Position numbers and translations under genes: made by a program
Shown here: positions 61,883 through 64,000 of the stretch, piece after piece
How positions within the stretch are numbered: the first letter of the stretch is position 1
Layout of the letters: each line of letters begins with the position of its first letter
Assembly: GCF_008124765.1 (NCBI RefSeq)
Contig: NZ_VNHS01000006.1
Span: 434,001 to 498,000, forward strand
DNA: 64,000 nucleotides
From: Paenibacillus methanolicus
Lineage (GTDB): Bacteria > Bacillota > Bacilli > Paenibacillales > Paenibacillaceae
Direction: 5' to 3'
Notes under the pieces: generated by a model
The model's database searches: none
What the model saw: the letters and a program-made list of their open reading frames with translations, nothing else
Told to the model about the DNA's origin: nothing

Positions 61883-63280
61883 TTATTTCGTGACTTTCTT
61901 CCATTTGCCGCCGTTGTCCACGAGAATCGCGCCGCCTTCGACGACCGCGACCGACGCGCCTTTGCCCGCGACGATCTCCGACACGTCCTCGGATACCGTG
62001 TAGAGCAGTTTCGACGCAGCGCCTTGAATTTCGTATACTTCGCCGCCGGTTGCCGTTGCCACGAGCGCGTACAGCTTATCGCCGGCTGCCGTCGCTTGGA
62101 TCACGTCTTTGCCTTCGAGCAGCGATTTGACGGATTTATCCGCACCGACCGCAAGCAGGGACGAAACTTTGTTCTCTTCGGAGCTGATATAGTAGGCTTG
62201 ACCCGCGTCCGCCGAAGCGCCGACGAAAATTTTGTCGTCCGCTTTCTCCGTCAACTTCGCCGGCTTGCCGTCCTTCACGCTCGAATCGAAGAAGTACAGC
62301 TGCGGCTCGGTGCCCGTCATGTCGATCGCCACGTCGTCGCTCTCGACCGGCTTGTTGGCATCGGCCGTAACCGCGCCCGGCTTCGTGACCGAATAGAAGA
62401 ATTTCTTGCCGTCCGCGGATACCGCCAGATCTGCTTTGTAGTCGACTTTGTCTTCCAGTACTTTCGTAATCGCGCCATCGGCCGGATTCAACTTCGCGAT
62501 GACCGAGCCTTTGTCGCCTTGCAGGAAGTAGATCGCGCTGCTATCCGCCGACCAGACGAGTTCCGGCTTGATCGTGTCGTCGCCGCTTACTTTCGAAGAC
62601 GATTTCGTCGCCAGATCCAATACGTATACCGCGCCCGTCTCGTCCGTGTAAGCCGCTTTCGCGCCATTCGGAGCCACCGTCAGCGCAGAAGCCGTGCTCG
62701 TGCGGAATACTTCCGTGAATTCGCCGGTTGCCGCGTTTACTTTATAATCCACTCGGCCGCCATCTTCCGCCAGCGTGCTGACGAGGAGCGTCTGCGCGTC
62801 GATCCAGATCGGATCTTCCGCATCCGTAAGCCGCTTCGTCGCATCCAGCCATACTTTGCCGGACGCATCGGTCGTCTGCTCGATGCCAAGGGCGCTCGCG
62901 AAGCCTTCCAGCTCGGCGTAGAACGAGTTGTTCACGTTCACGACCGCCGCGCCCAGTTCGCCCTCTTCGTCGCCGATGCGTACCTTTGTCGAACCATCCT
63001 GCAGCTCGACAAGCACATCGTTCAAGTACGCCAGCACCGTCTTGCCGCCGGTTACCGTGAACGTCGCGCCTGCCGCGACGCCAAGATCGCGTACGGACAC
63101 GAGCGTTACGCCGTCCTTCACGATCGTGCGAACCGTCGTAACCGCATCGTTCACGTAGAACGTGCTGTTCGTGACTTGCGTGCTTGCCGTCGCTGCGGGA
63201 GCAGCCGATACGGCGCCGACCGCGGACGTGCTGACCGCTGCCGCGAGTACGGAGATGATGACCGTTTTCTTCATGGACAT
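61883..63280 (-). CDS. Exported stalk-domain plus beta-propeller-like protein, first gene of Pst operon 2
   Basis: 465 residues. Signal peptide (VIISVLAAAVSTSAVGAVSA), a copper-amine-oxidase-N-like 'stalk' domain at about 40-150 (STFYVNDAVTTVRTIVKDG, VRDLGVAAGATFTV, VWLDATKRL), then WD/TolB-like repeats to the end (TVAPNGAKAAYTDETGAVYVLDLATK, LVWSADSSAIYFLQGD, AVSADGKKFFYSV). No enzyme motif. It lies 35 bases ahead of pstS2 and directly behind a Pho box, so it is made under phosphate starvation and may work at the surface with PstS2. Function unknown. Confidence 0.72.
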   Translation of the reverse strand: MSMKKTVIISVLAAAVSTSAVGAVSAAPAATASTQVTNSTFYVNDAVTTVRTIVKDGVTLVSVRDLGVAAGATFTVTGGKTVLAYLNDVLVELQDGSTKVRIGDEEGELGAAVVNVNNSFYAELEGFASALGIEQTTDASGKVWLDATKRLTDAEDPIWIDAQTLLVSTLAEDGGRVDYKVNAATGEFTEVFRTSTASALTVAPNGAKAAYTDETGAVYVLDLATKSSSKVSGDDTIKPELVWSADSSAIYFLQGDKGSVIAKLNPADGAITKVLEDKVDYKADLAVSADGKKFFYSVTKPGAVTADANKPVESDDVAIDMTGTEPQLYFFDSSVKDGKPAKLTEKADDKIFVGASADAGQAYYISSEENKVSSLLAVGADKSVKSLLEGKDVIQATAAGDKLYALVATATGGEVYEIQGAASKLLYTVSEDVSEIVAGKGASVAVVEGGAILVDNGGKWKKVTK

Positions 63281-63427
63281 GGAATAAGTTCACCTTTCCT
63301 CGTTAGAACTGATTTTGACCTGCCGTTGTCTCTTCATGACCGCCCTCGTTCGTCATTCGCCGATCCTGTCGATTGCCTGCTTCACAAGGGGTGTTCCTTA
63401 TGTACAAGACCGATTATAGGCAAGGTT

Positions 63428-63444
63428 TGTAAACCGTCTGTTAA
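63428..63444 (-). promoter_or_regulatory. PhoP box (Pst operon 2)
   Basis: Minus strand TTAACA (63444-63439), 5-base spacer, TTTACA (63433-63428), followed 9 bases later by TATAAT (63418-63413). Classic arrangement of a PhoP-activated sigma-A promoter; transcription begins about 130 bases before the gene start. Confidence 0.8.
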
Positions 63445-63455
63445 TCAAATATGTA

Positions 63456-63853
63456 GTTATTATGAAGGACAAAATCCCGCTTGCAACTTGCCGGATTCCT
63501 GCCAATGGCCTAGGTAGTTCCTCCCCCTTCCCCCTCCTCCGAGGGGAACCAAAGGGCTTTGCCCTCTGGACTCCCTTTTTCGTGCCGTCTCACTTGTTCG
63601 CGGTCGGCGATTGGGCTTGAGCGGGGCACGCTTTTGTCCTGACGGACAAAGCTTCAGTGGGTTTTGAAGTCAGTCCTAAGACTTCAGCGTGCGTATGCCT
63701 GTCAACTTAGGCCACAGGCGGCTTCAGTGGACGTTTTTCCTTAACCTTACAGCATTGCCCCCTCCCCTGAGGGGAACCAAAGCTTATGCTTCCGATGTAC
63801 GTTTCCCGTTGAAAAACGCTCGAGACGCCCGTCTTCGTTACAAGGTCACGACA
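63456..63853. other. Structured non-coding spacer with a 24-bp direct repeat
   Basis: No gene seen. A 24-bp element with the core GAGGGGAACCAAAG occurs at 63531-63554 and 63759-63782 (22/24 identical, both preceded by CCCCTC). Hairpins include TTTGTCC/GGACAAA near 63633 and TGAAGTC/GACTTCA near 63665. The GGGCTTTGCCC stem after copy 1 resembles dispersed repeats of Paenibacillus genomes. Confidence 0.5.
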
Positions 63854-63886
63854 AAAAAGGACCGCCGCTTCGGCGGCAGTCCTTTT
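63854..63886 (-). terminator. Intrinsic terminator of the EAL gene at the right edge
   Basis: AAAAGGAC-GCCGC / GCGGC-GTCCTTTT with a TTCG tetraloop and one mismatch; minus strand continues TTTTTTGTCG. Confidence 0.8.
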
Positions 63887-63889
63887 GGG

Positions 63890-64000
63890 TTATCGTATGA
63901 GTGCGCTGTCGACGGCGAGGAACTGGTTCTCCAGTTCCTCCGCCGGCAGCGGCTTGCTGAAGTAATACCCCTGCACTTCGTCGCATAAATGTTCTTGCAG
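63890..64000 (-). CDS. EAL-domain protein (partial, C-terminal 36 residues)
   Basis: The last 36 codons of a minus-strand gene that begins beyond base 64000: DEVQGYYFSKPLPAEELE, the standard final strand and helix of EAL phosphodiesterase domains, then a short tail and TAA. N-terminal architecture is not visible. With the EAL gene at 47727 and the GGDEF gene at 48904 this is the third c-di-GMP gene flanking the Pst operons. Confidence 0.85.
   Translation of the reverse strand: MQEHLCDEVQGYYFSKPLPAEELENQFLAVDSALIR

Noticed and set aside
62024-63517. Plus-strand open frame of 497 codons opposite the propeller-like gene
   Set aside because: Arg-rich shadow translation; the minus strand has signal peptide, ribosome site and operon context.

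Overview
The window is a GC-rich Firmicute chromosome segment, most like Paenibacillaceae (Paenibacillus/Cohnella). Support: an alpha/beta-type small acid-soluble spore protein, the sporulation protein YtaF, YheC/YheD ATP-grasp spore-coat relatives, an SLH-domain surface protein, strong AGGAGG-type ribosome binding sites with frequent GTG/TTG starts, and the Bacillus-like order polA-mutM-ytaF-coaE with nrdR nearby. Most genes lie on the minus strand.

Layout. 1-1.9 kb: a Fur-box-preceded siderophore/heme permease pair whose binding-protein gene has been reduced to a remnant. 2-8 kb: a BBE-type flavoenzyme, a stalk-domain protein, an SDR plus TetR pair sharing an operator, a DoxX protein, a VOC protein and an orphan nicotianamine-synthase/CntL-like gene. 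8.3-11.7 kb: a response regulator, ABC-2 transporter and histidine kinase operon of the peptide-antibiotic-protection type. 12.5 kb: a wrecked ytrA-type gntR. 12.7-26.4 kb: a carbohydrate-use locus (YesM/YesN two-component system, sugar ABC importer, LacZ, MFS, GH63-like glycosidase, Ntn acylase). 26.5-30.5 kb: TetR/VOC and PadR/DUF1048/ABC-2 drug-type cassettes, each with a clear palindrome. 30.5-34.8 kb: a corridor of decay (kdpE fragment, quinone oxidoreductase fragment, dead IS110-family transposase, four exact-period repeats, a LexA-like box, a possible integrase tail) that stops at tRNA-Ala(GGC). 34.8-41.6 kb: housekeeping genes nrdR, ssp, slt, coaE, ytaF, mutM and polA. 41.8-47.6 kb: a double-length YheC/D protein, an SLH/Ig-like surface protein and a second YheC/D. 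47.7-50.4 kb: a CBS-GGDEF and EAL pair. 50.5-51.4 kb: two decayed secreted-protein genes. 51.5-63.5 kb: two complete Pst phosphate systems. 63.9-64 kb: the tail of another EAL gene.

How the genes work together. The right half is a phosphate regulon. Pst1 (pstS-C-A-B-phoU) and Pst2 (a propeller-like exported protein, pstS-C-A, a soluble CBS-chemoreceptor, pstB, phoU) each have PhoP-type direct repeats (TTTACA/TTAACA at 11-bp period). Within Pst2, further Pho-type repeats stand before the chemoreceptor gene and before pstB. The chemoreceptor's CBS-like sensory module is visibly homologous to that of the CBS-GGDEF protein 8 kb away, whose partner is an EAL phosphodiesterase. This suggests, without proof, that phosphate status is wired to chemotaxis-type and cyclic-di-GMP signalling. 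It is the best candidate here for an undescribed system.
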